This document shows, one piece after another, positions 9,595 to 18,170 of a stretch of 64,000 nt of DNA. Below the pieces are notes generated by a model. The model saw only the letters and a list, made by a program, of their open reading frames with translations, had not been told where the DNA came from and searched no databases. Origin of the DNA: Blastococcus mobilis (GTDB taxonomy: Bacteria > Actinomycetota > Actinomycetes > Mycobacteriales > Geodermatophilaceae); assembly GCF_900188025.1 (NCBI RefSeq), contig NZ_FZNO01000006.1:124001-188000 (forward strand). The letters are read 5' to 3'. Both the position numbers and the translations under genes were made by a program. The number at the start of each line of letters is the position of its first letter. The stretch's first letter is position 1.

Positions 9595-11070
9595 TCAGGC
9601 CCCGTAGACGGTGCGGGTGCCGTCGGTGTCCTTGGCGAGCCGTCGGGTCAGGTAGAGACCTTCCAGCGCGAACTCGACCGCGGCCGCCGCCTGCTCGGCC
9701 GACTGTTCGCCCTCGGGCACCCCCAGCCGGCCGAGAAGTTCCGCCAGCTTCGGGATGGTGCCCAGCTGGCCGAGCAGTGCCGGGGCGGGGACGAGCTCAC
9801 CGGACTCCACGGTCTCCCCGCCGGTGAAGTGCTCCTGCAGGCCGGTCAGGTCCAGACCGGCGCAGCGGGCCCGGAAGGTCTGCGCGGTTGCCTGGCGCAG
9901 CAGGTGTTCCAGAACCTCCAGCTCCCGCTCGTCGTCCGGGTCGGCGCCCGAATCGGCGAACTCGACCTTGCCGCGGCTGGCCGGCACGACGGCCGGCAGA
10001 TCCACCACCCGGGCGACCGGCCGGGATTCCCCGGCGATCGCGGCCCGGCGGACGGCGGAGGCGGTGACGGTCTCCAGTCCGGCGATGGCGAACCGTGCGC
10101 TGACCCCCGAGCGCTGGTCGACGTGGCTGGACTCGCGGACCAGGCGGGTGAACCGGGCGATGATCTCGACCAGGTGCTCGGGTACCACCGGCATGCCGAA
10201 CGTCCCGCCACCGGTCCAGCTGGTCTGCGACTCCTGGTGCACGAGCCGGATCTCGTCCTCGAGCTCGATCGGGTAGTGGGTGCGCACCTCTGCGCCGAAG
10301 CGGTCCTTGAGCGGGGTGATGATCCGCCCTCGGTTCGTGTAGTCCTCGGGGTTGGCGCTGGCCACGAGCAGCAGATCCAGCGGCAGGCGCACCCGGTGGC
10401 CGCGGATCTGGATGTCGCGCTCCTCCAGCACGTTCAGCAGCGCCACCTGGATCCGCTCGGCCAGGTCGGGCAGCTCGTTGACGCTGAAGATGCCGCGGTT
10501 GGTCCGCGGCACCAGGCCGTAGTGCACGGTTTCGGGGTCGCCCAGCGTGCGCCCCTCGGCGACCTTGATCGGGTCGACGTCGCCGATCAGGTCACCGACG
10601 CTGGTGTCAGGCGTCGCCAGCTTCTCGCCGAAGCGGTCGCTGCGGTGCAGCCAGCCGACCGGGGTGGCGTCGCCGTGCTCGGCGATCTGCCGGTGCGCCC
10701 AGACCGAGATCGGGTGCAGCGGGTGCTCGTTGAGCTCGCTGCCGACGAGGACCGGCGTCCACTCGTCCAGCAGGCCGACGAGGGTGCGGATCAGCCGGGT
10801 CTTGCCCTGGCCGCGCTCGCCGAGGAGGACGAGGTCGTGGCCGGCGATGATGGCCCGCTCGACCTCGGGGAGGACGGTGTCCTCGAAGCCGACCATGCCC
10901 GGCAGGCTGGGGTGCCCGCGGCCGAGTCGGGCGAGGAGGTTGGCGCGGAGCTCGGCCTTCACGGGACGGTAGGCGGCCCCGTCGGCACGCAGCTCGCCGA
11001 GCGTCGTCGGGGTGGGGGAAGGGGTGGCTGGTGCGGCGGTGACTCCAGAGGTGTCCGTCACCTCGACCAC
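9595..11070 (-). CDS. MoxR/ChlI-like AAA+ ATPase
   Basis: AAA+ ATPase of 491 aa. Walker A is GERGQGKT (84-91), a Walker-B-like strand ends in SVNELPDL, sensor 1 is in VASANPEDYTN, and the arginine-finger region is PLKDRFGAEV. It resembles the BchI/ChlI (magnesium chelatase) and MoxR clade rather than sigma-54 activators, despite frequent database naming as the latter. It is the upstream gene of the pair with the VWA protein. GTG 11070 is the longest start and GTG 11061 is equally possible. Confidence 0.9.
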   Translation of the reverse strand: MVEVTDTSGVTAAPATPSPTPTTLGELRADGAAYRPVKAELRANLLARLGRGHPSLPGMVGFEDTVLPEVERAIIAGHDLVLLGERGQGKTRLIRTLVGLLDEWTPVLVGSELNEHPLHPISVWAHRQIAEHGDATPVGWLHRSDRFGEKLATPDTSVGDLIGDVDPIKVAEGRTLGDPETVHYGLVPRTNRGIFSVNELPDLAERIQVALLNVLEERDIQIRGHRVRLPLDLLLVASANPEDYTNRGRIITPLKDRFGAEVRTHYPIELEDEIRLVHQESQTSWTGGGTFGMPVVPEHLVEIIARFTRLVRESSHVDQRSGVSARFAIAGLETVTASAVRRAAIAGESRPVARVVDLPAVVPASRGKVEFADSGADPDDERELEVLEHLLRQATAQTFRARCAGLDLTGLQEHFTGGETVESGELVPAPALLGQLGTIPKLAELLGRLGVPEGEQSAEQAAAAVEFALEGLYLTRRLAKDTDGTRTVYGA

Positions 11071-11129
11071 GGTACGACGATCACACGCGTCCGGTCACGG
11101 TCCGATGCGCCGCCTGCGAAGATCGGCGT

Positions 11130-12368
11130 GTGTCCAGCCCCGAGGTGCCCACCGTGACCTCACCCCTGATCAGCGGTGTCGACGTCGAGGAGGCGGCGGC
11201 GCTCCTGTCCGGCGTCGTCCGGCAGACCCCGCTGTGGCACTCCCGCGGGCTGGCCGACCGCGTCGGGGGCCCGGTCTGGCTCAAGTGCGAGAACCTGCAG
11301 CGAACCGGGTCGTTCAAGATCCGCGGTGCCTACACGCGGATCGCCCGGCTGACCGACGCCGAACGGGCCCGGGGCGTGGTCGCGGCCAGTGCCGGCAACC
11401 ACGCGCAGGGCGTTGCTCTCGCCGCCCGGCTGCTCGGCGCCTCGGCCACCGTCTTCATGCCGGAGACCGCACCGCTGCCCAAGGTGGCCGCCACCCGCTC
11501 CTACGGTGCCGAGATCCGGATGCTGGGTCAGAGCCTCACCGAGCCGTTGCTCGCCGCCGCGGAGTACGCCGAGCGCACCGGCTCGGTGTTCATCCATCCC
11601 TTCGAGCACCCGGACGTGATCGCGGGCCAGGGCACCGTGGGGCTCGAGGTCCTCGACCAGTGCCCGGAGGTCGCGACCGTCCTCGTCTGCGCCGGCGGCG
11701 GAGGGCTGGTCGCGGGTGTCGCCGCCGCCGTGAAGGCGCGCCGTCCGGACGTCCGCGTGGTCGCCGTCCAGGCCGAGGGGGCCGCGGCGTTCCCGGGGTC
11801 GCTGGCGGCCGGCCGGCCCACGGCGCTGCCGACGATGGCGACGATGGCCGACGGGATCGCCGTCGCCGCCCCCGGCGACCTCACCCTCGCCCACGTCCGC
11901 AACCTGGTGGACGAGGTCCGCACGGTCAGCGAAGAAGACCTCTCCCGGGCCCTGCTGTTCTGCCTGGAGCGGGCCAAGCTGGTCGTCGAGCCGGCGGGGG
12001 TGGCCGCCGTTGCCGCCGTCCTGGCCGACCCCAAGGCCTTCGCGCCACCGGTGGTCGCCGTCGTCTCCGGCGGCAACATCGACCCGGTGCTCCTGCTGAA
12101 GGTGGTCCAGCACGGCATGGCCGCGGCCGGACGCTACCTGTCGCTGCGCCTCCGGGTACCCGACCGGCCGGGTTCCCTGGCCGCGGTGCTCGCCGAACTC
12201 GCAGCGGTCGGTGCCAACGTGCTGGAGGTCGAGCACGAGCGGACCGCGGCCCGGCTCGACGTCGGCGAGGTGGAGGTCTTCGTCGTCCTGGAGACCCGCG
12301 GGCCCGACCATACCGGCGAGGTCGTGTCGGCGCTGTCGCGAGCCGGGTACCCGGTCACCCGGGAGTGA
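11130..12368 (+). CDS. ilvA: threonine ammonia-lyase with C-terminal ACT domain
   Basis: PLP enzyme of about 412 aa that deaminates L-threonine to 2-oxobutanoate, the entry to isoleucine synthesis or threonine catabolism. The PLP lysine is Lys63 (GSFKIRGAY), the phosphate-binding loop is CAGGGGLVAG, and a single ACT domain takes up about the last 75 residues (RLRVPDRPGSLAAVL onward). One ACT domain instead of two is the layout of many actinobacterial and biodegradative-type enzymes. Start GTG 11130 would be nearly leaderless. GTG 11154 has GAGG 8 nt upstream and may be the true start. Confidence 0.9.
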   Translation: MSSPEVPTVTSPLISGVDVEEAAALLSGVVRQTPLWHSRGLADRVGGPVWLKCENLQRTGSFKIRGAYTRIARLTDAERARGVVAASAGNHAQGVALAARLLGASATVFMPETAPLPKVAATRSYGAEIRMLGQSLTEPLLAAAEYAERTGSVFIHPFEHPDVIAGQGTVGLEVLDQCPEVATVLVCAGGGGLVAGVAAAVKARRPDVRVVAVQAEGAAAFPGSLAAGRPTALPTMATMADGIAVAAPGDLTLAHVRNLVDEVRTVSEEDLSRALLFCLERAKLVVEPAGVAAVAAVLADPKAFAPPVVAVVSGGNIDPVLLLKVVQHGMAAAGRYLSLRLRVPDRPGSLAAVLAELAAVGANVLEVEHERTAARLDVGEVEVFVVLETRGPDHTGEVVSALSRAGYPVTRE

Positions 12369-12374
12369 GCCCGC

Positions 12375-12398
12375 CCGGCCGCCGATGAGTACGGCCGG
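12375..12398 (+). terminator. hairpin after ilvA
   Basis: CCGGCCG (12375-12381) pairs with CGGCCGG (12392-12398) around a 10-nt loop, starting 6 nt after the ilvA stop. The rest of the 208-nt gap up to the M3 peptidase start shows no gene. Confidence 0.5.
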
Positions 12399-12576
12399 CC
12401 CGCGCCGTCCTTCCTCCCGTGGACACGACCTCCCGGATGGCTCAGCACCGCCCGCGACGAGCGGTCGGTGACTGTCAGCGGTGCGGCCTGGCGTGCGCGG
12501 CAGGACGGACGCGATCGCGGTCGAGGGGGAACCCGAGAGCGCGGGCAACACCCGAGGAGCGACAGGATGGGACGCG

Positions 12577-14646
12577 ATGAGTCCTGACTCCGCCCCGCTG
12601 CCCCCCGACAACCCACTGCTGAGCGTCTCGGCCCTGCCCTACCGGCTGCCGCCGTTCGCCGAGATCTCCGCCGAGCACTGCCACGAGGCACTGCTGGCCG
12701 GGATGGCCGAACAGCGAGCCGAGATCGCGGCGATCGCCGGCTCGACCGACGCGCCGACGTTCGAGAACACGATCGTGGCCCTGGAGCGGTCCGGGGCCCT
12801 GCTGACCCGCGCCTGGAACGTGTTCGGCAACCTGACGTCCTCGGTGTCCACACCGCGGCTCCGGCAGATCGAGCGGGAGCTCGCCCCGCTGCAGGCCGCC
12901 CACTCCGATGCGATCCACCTCGACCCGCAGTTGTTCGCCCGGGTCGACGCCGTGCACACCGCTCGGCACGAGGCCGGCCCGGACGGTGCCGGCCTGGACG
13001 ACGAGGCGGTGCGGCTGGTCGAGCGCTACCACCTGGACTTCGTCCTGGCCGGGGCGCAGCTCGACGAGGCGGGCCGCGCGCGGCTGCGCGAGCTGAATCG
13101 CGAGCTCTCGACCCTGTCGACCGCGTTCGGCCAGAACCTCCAGCTGGCCACCGAAGCCGCTGCCGTCCGCGTGGCCGACGCCGCTGAGCTCGACGGGCTC
13201 TCCGCCGAGGAGATCGCGGGCGCCGCACGGGCCGCCGCCGACCGGGGCCTCGACGGCTTCCTGCTCCCGATCCTCCTGCCGACCGGGCAACCCGTGCTCA
13301 CCAAGCTGCGCGACCGCGAGCTGCGGCGCCGGATCTTCGAGGCCTCGCTGGGCCGGGCGTCGAACGGGGAGCACGACAACCGTCCGGTGGCCGTGCGGAT
13401 CGCCCGGCTGCGCGCCGAGCGCGCACGGCTGCTCGGCTTCGACACCCACGCGGATCTGGTGCTCGCCGACTCCACCGCGCGCACCACTGCGGCGGTCGAC
13501 TCGATGCTCTCCTCCATGGTGCCGGCGTCGGTGGCGAACGCCGACGCCGAGGCCGCCGTGCTGGCCGACGCTGCGGCCCGGGACGGCGTGGAGCTCGCCC
13601 CGTGGGACTGGGCGTTCTACAGCGAGCAGGTCCGGTCGGAGCGCTACGCCGTCGACACCGCAGCCCTGCGGCCGTACTTCGAGCTGGACCGCGTGCTGGT
13701 CGACGGCGTCTTCCACGCCGCCGAGCTGCTCTACGGCTACCGGTTCGCGCCACGGGCCGACCTCGCCGGCTACCACCCCGACGTCCGGGTCTGGGAGGTC
13801 AGCGGTGCCGACGGCGGCAGTGTCGGCCTCTACCTGGGCGACTTCTTCGCGCGCGAGGGCAAGCGCGGCGGGGCATGGATGAGCTCGTTCGTCCGCCAGT
13901 CGCGGCTGCTCGGCACGCAGCCCGTCGTCGTGAACAACCTCAACGTGACCCAGGCGCCGCAGGGCCAGCCCACGCTGCTCACTCTCGACGAGGTGAACAC
14001 CCTCTTCCACGAGTTCGGCCACGCGCTGCACGGCCTCAGCTCGGCGGTCACCTACCCGCGTTTCTCGGGCACCGCAGTGCCTCGCGACTTCGTCGAGTTC
14101 CCGAGCCAGGTGAACGAGATGTGGGCGCTGTGGCCCGAGGTGCTGCGCAACTACGCCCGGCACGTGACGACCGGTGAGCCGCTGCCGCGCTCGCTCGTCG
14201 AGTCGATCGATGCCGGGCGGCTGTGGGGCGAGGGCTTCGCCACCCTCGAGTACCTGGCCGCAACGCTGCTCGACCAGGCCTGGCACCGCATCACGCCCGA
14301 CACCGAGGTGGATGACCCGATCGCGTTCGAGCGGCAGGCACTCACCGAGGCCGGGGTCGCCTCTGCCCTGGTGCCGCCGCGGTACCGGACGACGTACTTC
14401 CAGCACATCTTCGCCGGGGGCTACGCAGCCGGGTACTACTCCTACATCTGGTCGGAGGTCCTCGACGCCGACACGGTGGAATGGTTCAAGGAGAACGGCG
14501 GTCTGCGACGGGAGAACGGTGACGCCTTCCGGAGCCGGTTGCTCGCCGTCGGCGGATCGGTGGATCCGCTCGCCGCCTTCCGCGCCGTCCGCGGCCGGGA
14601 CGCCGACCCCGGCCCGCTGCTGAGGAGACGAGGCCTACTCGCTTGA
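12577..14646 (+). CDS. M3 family oligopeptidase (Dcp/OpdA-like)
   Basis: Cytosolic zinc peptidase of 689 aa, close to the usual M3 length, that degrades oligopeptides. The active site is HEFGH at 478-482 (His478, Glu479, His482) with the third ligand Glu507 in FVEFPSQ. The C-terminal substrate-binding part YFQHIFAGGYAAGYYSYIWS is typical of Dcp/oligopeptidase A. The frame is open from GTG 12481, but ATG 12577 has GGATGG 6 nt upstream and matches the family N-terminus (NPLLSVSALPYRLPPF). No signal peptide was seen. Confidence 0.92.
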   Translation: MSPDSAPLPPDNPLLSVSALPYRLPPFAEISAEHCHEALLAGMAEQRAEIAAIAGSTDAPTFENTIVALERSGALLTRAWNVFGNLTSSVSTPRLRQIERELAPLQAAHSDAIHLDPQLFARVDAVHTARHEAGPDGAGLDDEAVRLVERYHLDFVLAGAQLDEAGRARLRELNRELSTLSTAFGQNLQLATEAAAVRVADAAELDGLSAEEIAGAARAAADRGLDGFLLPILLPTGQPVLTKLRDRELRRRIFEASLGRASNGEHDNRPVAVRIARLRAERARLLGFDTHADLVLADSTARTTAAVDSMLSSMVPASVANADAEAAVLADAAARDGVELAPWDWAFYSEQVRSERYAVDTAALRPYFELDRVLVDGVFHAAELLYGYRFAPRADLAGYHPDVRVWEVSGADGGSVGLYLGDFFAREGKRGGAWMSSFVRQSRLLGTQPVVVNNLNVTQAPQGQPTLLTLDEVNTLFHEFGHALHGLSSAVTYPRFSGTAVPRDFVEFPSQVNEMWALWPEVLRNYARHVTTGEPLPRSLVESIDAGRLWGEGFATLEYLAATLLDQAWHRITPDTEVDDPIAFERQALTEAGVASALVPPRYRTTYFQHIFAGGYAAGYYSYIWSEVLDADTVEWFKENGGLRRENGDAFRSRLLAVGGSVDPLAAFRAVRGRDADPGPLLRRRGLLA

Positions 14647-14723
14647 GCACTGCGTTCGCCGGGTGGGGGTCGGAGGCCTCCGACCGGCGAACGCGCAACG
14701 GCTCCGCGTCAGAGGGGACGGCA

Positions 14724-14816
14724 TGTCACCGCGGTGCGGTCCGGAGGATCGCAGTGTCACCGCGGTGCGGTCCGGAGGACCGCAATGTCACCGCGGTGCG
14801 GTCCGGAGGACCGCGA
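14724..14816. repeat. three tandem 31-bp units with internal palindromes
   Basis: Units start at 14724, 14755 and 14786 and differ at only a few positions. Each holds the perfect palindrome CACCGCGGTG and a second stem GCGGTCC-GGA-GGACCGC. The array fills the gap between the convergent M3 peptidase and RNHCP genes. It may end transcription, or bind a protein in register every three helical turns. No function can be assigned from sequence. Confidence 0.9.
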
Positions 14817-14827
14817 CGTCTTGGCGC

Positions 14828-15151
14828 TCACAACCAGGGGAGCGAGAGCACCAGGTCCAGGTCGTCGGGGCTCTCGCCGTCGCGGACCAGCCGGTTGGGC
14901 TGGCGGTGGCCGCACGCCGTGCAGCGGTGCACCACCTGCCAGCCCTTGCCGGACTTCTCCACCAGCCCGATCGGCTCCATGGGCTGCCGGCATTCACTGG
15001 CGCGGTCGCCGGGGAGCTCGTCGACGTGCAGCGACCACAGGCAGAACGGGCAGTGGTTGCGGTAGTGCCCGTCGGTGTTGGCCGGCACCGGGGCCGTGCA
15101 GTGGACGCAGGCGAACCCGGTGTTCTCCGCCTGACGGGAGCGCGCCCCCAT
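14828..15151 (-). CDS. RNHCP domain zinc protein
   Basis: Small protein of 107 aa with the RNHCP domain, named for the RNHCPFCLWS motif found here. Three Cys pairs (CVHC, CPFC, CTACGH) suggest one or two zinc sites. The biochemical role of the family is unknown. ATG 15151 lies 8 nt after the greA stop with no strong SD of its own, so translation is probably coupled to greA. Confidence 0.85.
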   Translation of the reverse strand: MGARSRQAENTGFACVHCTAPVPANTDGHYRNHCPFCLWSLHVDELPGDRASECRQPMEPIGLVEKSGKGWQVVHRCTACGHRQPNRLVRDGESPDDLDLVLSLPWL

Positions 15152-15159
15152 CGGAGGCG

Positions 15160-15663
15160 TCAGGGAACGAACGGCTCGACGGCAACGACCTCGACGCTGA
15201 TGTCGCGGCCGTTGGGGGCCTGGTAGGTCACGGTCGTGCCAGGTTCAGCTCCAAGGATCGCCGACCCGAGAGCGGACTCCGGGGAGTAGACGGTGAGGTC
15301 GGTGGTCCCGGCGATCTCGCGGGAGCCGAGCAGGAACTTCTCGGTGTCGTCGTCCCCGGCGAACCTGATGGTGATGACCGTGCCCAGGGCCGCGTTCGTG
15401 GCCGTCGTCGGTGCGGCGCCCACCCGAGCCTTGCGCAGCAGGTCGGTCAGCTGACGGATGCGGGCCTCCTGCTTGCCCTGCTCGTCCTTGGCCGCGTGGT
15501 AGCCGCCGTTCTCCTTGAGATCGCCCTCCTCCCGGCGGGCGTTGATCTCCGCGGCCATTGCCGGGCGGGAGGCCACCAACTGGTCGAGCTCGGCCTTGAG
15601 CCGGTCGTGGGCCTCCTGCGTCAGCCAGACGCCCTGGTCCTGCTCGTCAGTGGGGATGGACAC
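15160..15663 (-). CDS. greA: transcription elongation factor GreA
   Basis: GreA of 167 aa. It binds the RNA polymerase secondary channel and promotes cleavage of backtracked RNA. The N-terminal coiled coil has the acidic tip EEGDLKENGGYHAAK, and the C-terminal FKBP-like domain contains TVYSPESALGSAILG. The frame is open to 15807, but GTG 15663 gives the family length and has AGGAG 9 nt upstream. It diverges from mca, as in M. tuberculosis, where Rv1080c is greA and Rv1082 is mca. Confidence 0.95.
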   Translation of the reverse strand: MSIPTDEQDQGVWLTQEAHDRLKAELDQLVASRPAMAAEINARREEGDLKENGGYHAAKDEQGKQEARIRQLTDLLRKARVGAAPTTATNAALGTVITIRFAGDDDTEKFLLGSREIAGTTDLTVYSPESALGSAILGAEPGTTVTYQAPNGRDISVEVVAVEPFVP

Positions 15664-15913
15664 GTAGCGGTACTCCTGAGGACTCGGGTGGCCACCTCCG
15701 GGTGGGGATGGCCCGCTTGTCGATCCGGCCAAGCTAACACCGGGATCGGCGCCGACGCACGGACGCGGCAGGCGATCCACCGGATGCGGAACCGTACCGG
15801 GCCGCACGGCGATCAGAGGCGTATCTCACCCCGCGGGCACACCACCAGGCACTTCGGGCGCCACCCGTCCGGGCGTCCGCCGCTCCCCGACGTCGGCGGG
15901 GGACAATGACCCG

Positions 15914-16801
15914 GTGACCTCACCCGACCAGTTGCGCCTGCTCGCGGTGCACGCACATCCCGACGACGAGTCGAGCAAGGGCGCCGCCACGATGGCGAAG
16001 TACGTCGCCGAGGGCGCCCGCGTCCTGGTGGCCACCTGTACCGGCGGCGAACGCGGCTCGGTGCTCAACCCGGCGATGGACCGACCGGAGATCTGGGAGC
16101 GGCTGCCGCAGATCCGGGTCGAGGAGATGGCGCGGGCCCGCGAGATCCTCGGGGTCGAGCAGGAGTTCCTCGGCTTCGTCGACTCCGGCCTGCCCGAGGG
16201 CGAGCCGCTGCCCCCGCTCCCGGAGGGATGCTTCGCGCTGACCCCGGTCGAGGAGGCCGCCGCGCCCCTCGTCGCGCTGATCCGCCGATTCAAGCCCCAG
16301 GTGATCACCACCTACGACGAGCGGGGCGGCTATCCGCACCCCGACCACATCAAGACCCACGAGATCTCGGTGCACGCCTTCGACGCCGCGGGGGACCCGG
16401 ACCGGTACCCGGACCTCGGGGAGCCGTGGCAGCCGAGCAAGCTCTACTACCACATGAGCTTCACGCTGCCGCGCACGAAGGCGCTGCACGAGGCGATCCT
16501 GGCGACCGGCGCGGAATCGCCGTACACCGAGTGGCTGGCCAACTGGGATCCCGCGCACGACATCTCCCACCGGGTCACCACGCGGGTGTCGTGTGCCGAG
16601 TACTTCCCGGTGCGCGACGCCGCGCTGATCGCGCATGCCACCCAGATCGACCCGGAGGGCCGCTGGTTCGCCTGCCCGCCGGAGACGCAGCAGCGGGTGT
16701 GGCCCACCGAGGACTACGAGCTGGCCCGCAGCCTGGTCGACTCGCCGACGCCGGAGGACGATCTGTTCGCCGGAATCCGCAGTGAGGTGGGTGTGCGATG
16801 A
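15914..16801 (+). CDS. mca: mycothiol S-conjugate amidase
   Basis: Zinc amidase of 295 aa that cleaves mycothiol S-conjugates to a mercapturic acid (exported) and GlcN-Ins (recycled), so it detoxifies electrophiles. Zinc ligands are His15 and Asp18 in AHPDDES and His145 in PHPDH, as in LmbE/MshB-type enzymes. The length and the Mca-specific segment GERGSVLNPAMDRPE favour Mca over MshB. Start GTG 15914 has GGGGGA upstream. The stop overlaps the next start (ATGA). Confidence 0.93.
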   Translation: MTSPDQLRLLAVHAHPDDESSKGAATMAKYVAEGARVLVATCTGGERGSVLNPAMDRPEIWERLPQIRVEEMARAREILGVEQEFLGFVDSGLPEGEPLPPLPEGCFALTPVEEAAAPLVALIRRFKPQVITTYDERGGYPHPDHIKTHEISVHAFDAAGDPDRYPDLGEPWQPSKLYYHMSFTLPRTKALHEAILATGAESPYTEWLANWDPAHDISHRVTTRVSCAEYFPVRDAALIAHATQIDPEGRWFACPPETQQRVWPTEDYELARSLVDSPTPEDDLFAGIRSEVGVR

Positions 16802-17115
16802 CCGAGTTCTCCGCCGTGCTGGCCCAGCAGCTCCCCGAGGACGTCGGCAAGTCCGGCCCGCTCGGGCTGCTGCTGACCGTCGTCCTGCTGATCGCCGTGG
16901 TGCTGCTGGTCCGCTCGATGACCAAGCACCTCAAGCGGATCCCGCCGAGCTTCGATCCCGTCGAGCCGGGAGAGCAGGTCCCCGACACCCCGGCGGAGCT
17001 CTTCGAGCCGCAGCCGGGCCAGGAGGTGCTGGACAACCTCCGTCGGGCGCCCCTGGCCATCGAGCCGCCCCGCCGCGCGGATGACGGGCGGCCCGAGCGT
17101 TCCTCCGACCACTGA
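16798..17115 (+). CDS. small single-pass membrane protein downstream of mca
   Basis: Protein of 105 aa with one hydrophobic segment (GLLLTVVLLIAVVLLV, about residues 23-38) and an acidic, Pro-rich cytoplasmic tail. It overlaps mca by 4 nt, so the two are translationally coupled. In M. tuberculosis the gene after mca is the small protein Rv1083, and this is the positional counterpart. No catalytic motif is present. A role with Mca at the membrane is inference. Confidence 0.8.
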   Translation: MTEFSAVLAQQLPEDVGKSGPLGLLLTVVLLIAVVLLVRSMTKHLKRIPPSFDPVEPGEQVPDTPAELFEPQPGQEVLDNLRRAPLAIEPPRRADDGRPERSSDH

Positions 17116-17121
17116 CCGCAG

Positions 17122-17160
17122 CAGGACGCCGTCCCCGTCTCCGACGAGGACGGCGTCCTG
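17122..17160. terminator. 13-bp perfect hairpin between convergent genes
   Basis: CAGGACGCCGTCC (17122-17134) pairs perfectly with GGACGGCGTCCTG (17148-17160) around a 13-nt loop. It lies between the mca operon and the convergent secreted-protein gene. Confidence 0.75.
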
Positions 17161-17165
17161 TGGTC

Positions 17166-17735
17166 TCACCAGGCGTGCGCGACGTCGATCACGAGCCGCG
17201 GTGTGTCATCCGACTGCGGAGTTCCGGGCACGGTGAACACCCGGAACGGGAGCCGGGCACGGACGCCGAGGGCCAGCGTCGTGGAACCCTCGAAGGAGCC
17301 GGCCCACGCGACCTGGCGGAACGTCGTGAAGCCGGAGACGTTCACGACCTCCTGGCGATCGGCCGGCAGGAACGTCGGGTTGCCGTACTCGTCGTAGGCG
17401 GGTGCGCCCACGACGATCTGCAGGTCCGCCGCGCCCCGCACCGGAACCGGCCTACCCGAGCCGTCCTCGAGCACGAGGGGCACGTACCGCACGTCGTACG
17501 AACCGAAGGTCGTGTCCTGGCCGCCGACATCGATGACCAGGCGGTCGAAGCAGGCATGACGCCCGGCACGGACGCCGAAGACCATCTCCGTGTCGGCTGC
17601 CTCCGAGGTCTTCGGCAGCGAACCCCAGGTGATCCCGCAGTGGCGACTTGTGGTCGCCGAGGCGGCGCTGATCACCCCCAGTGAGACGACCACGGAGACG
17701 AGGACGACGAGGAGTCGGAACAGCGGGCGGTTCAT
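17166..17735 (-). CDS. secreted protein with AMIN-like domain
   Basis: Protein of 189 aa with a clear Sec signal peptide (MNRPLF, hydrophobic core, SAASATTS cleavage region near residue 27). The mature part resembles the beta-sandwich AMIN-like domain of actinobacterial exported proteins (CFDRLVID, PRLVIDVAH). Two early Cys residues may form a disulfide. AMIN domains target enzymes to cell-wall sites, but no enzyme domain is attached here. ATG 17735 has AGGAGG 6 nt upstream, and the longer open frame upstream is not supported. Confidence 0.75.
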   Translation of the reverse strand: MNRPLFRLLVVLVSVVVSLGVISAASATTSRHCGITWGSLPKTSEAADTEMVFGVRAGRHACFDRLVIDVGGQDTTFGSYDVRYVPLVLEDGSGRPVPVRGAADLQIVVGAPAYDEYGNPTFLPADRQEVVNVSGFTTFRQVAWAGSFEGSTTLALGVRARLPFRVFTVPGTPQSDDTPRLVIDVAHAW

Positions 17736-18170
17736 GGTGGCCTCCTGGACGGACGCGCCCTGCGAAGGGTGCGCACACGTGAGGATCCGCCGTAGCTGCC
17801 ACGATCGCCATGGGCAGGAAATGCCATGGAGTGACGAATTCGCGGCACTACGCCCGGCACATACTGTCAATCGAGGCACGAACTCTTCCGGGTCAGGTCG
17901 GGCCACTGCCGCCGGGTCATCGGGCTGATGCGCGCCGTCATCGGTACGTCCGGCCCAGTGGAGAACCGGTGTCGCCCAGCTCCTGGGTGCCACCCGTCGC
18001 GGACCGGCCGGAAGGGGTGCAGCCTCTCCCACGCGGGTCGGTCAACGCCGACCGCCACGCGAGGACCGGTGTGCTCGCGGAGCGGTTCGTGCCGCCGTCG
18101 CTGGAGTACCGCAACGGCCAGCCACCGAGCTGGCGAGAGATCGACGCCGCGGTGTCCCGCTCGCGCCGGT
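17736..18170. other. 435-bp gap without a convincing gene
   Basis: Open frames on both strands cross the gap but show no family resemblance. One plus-strand frame (17810-18196) ends in a protein-like stretch (LAERFVPPSLEYRNGQPPSW). It runs into the SDR stop region and could be the remnant of a lost gene. GC and AT composition change near 17750-17900, so this may be the left edge of the inserted gene block. Confidence 0.4.

Noticed and set aside
7495-11157. A 1,220-codon open frame on the plus strand over the VWA and AAA+ genes
   Set aside because: It is antisense to two genes with clear motifs and has no family features. Long false frames are usual at this GC content.
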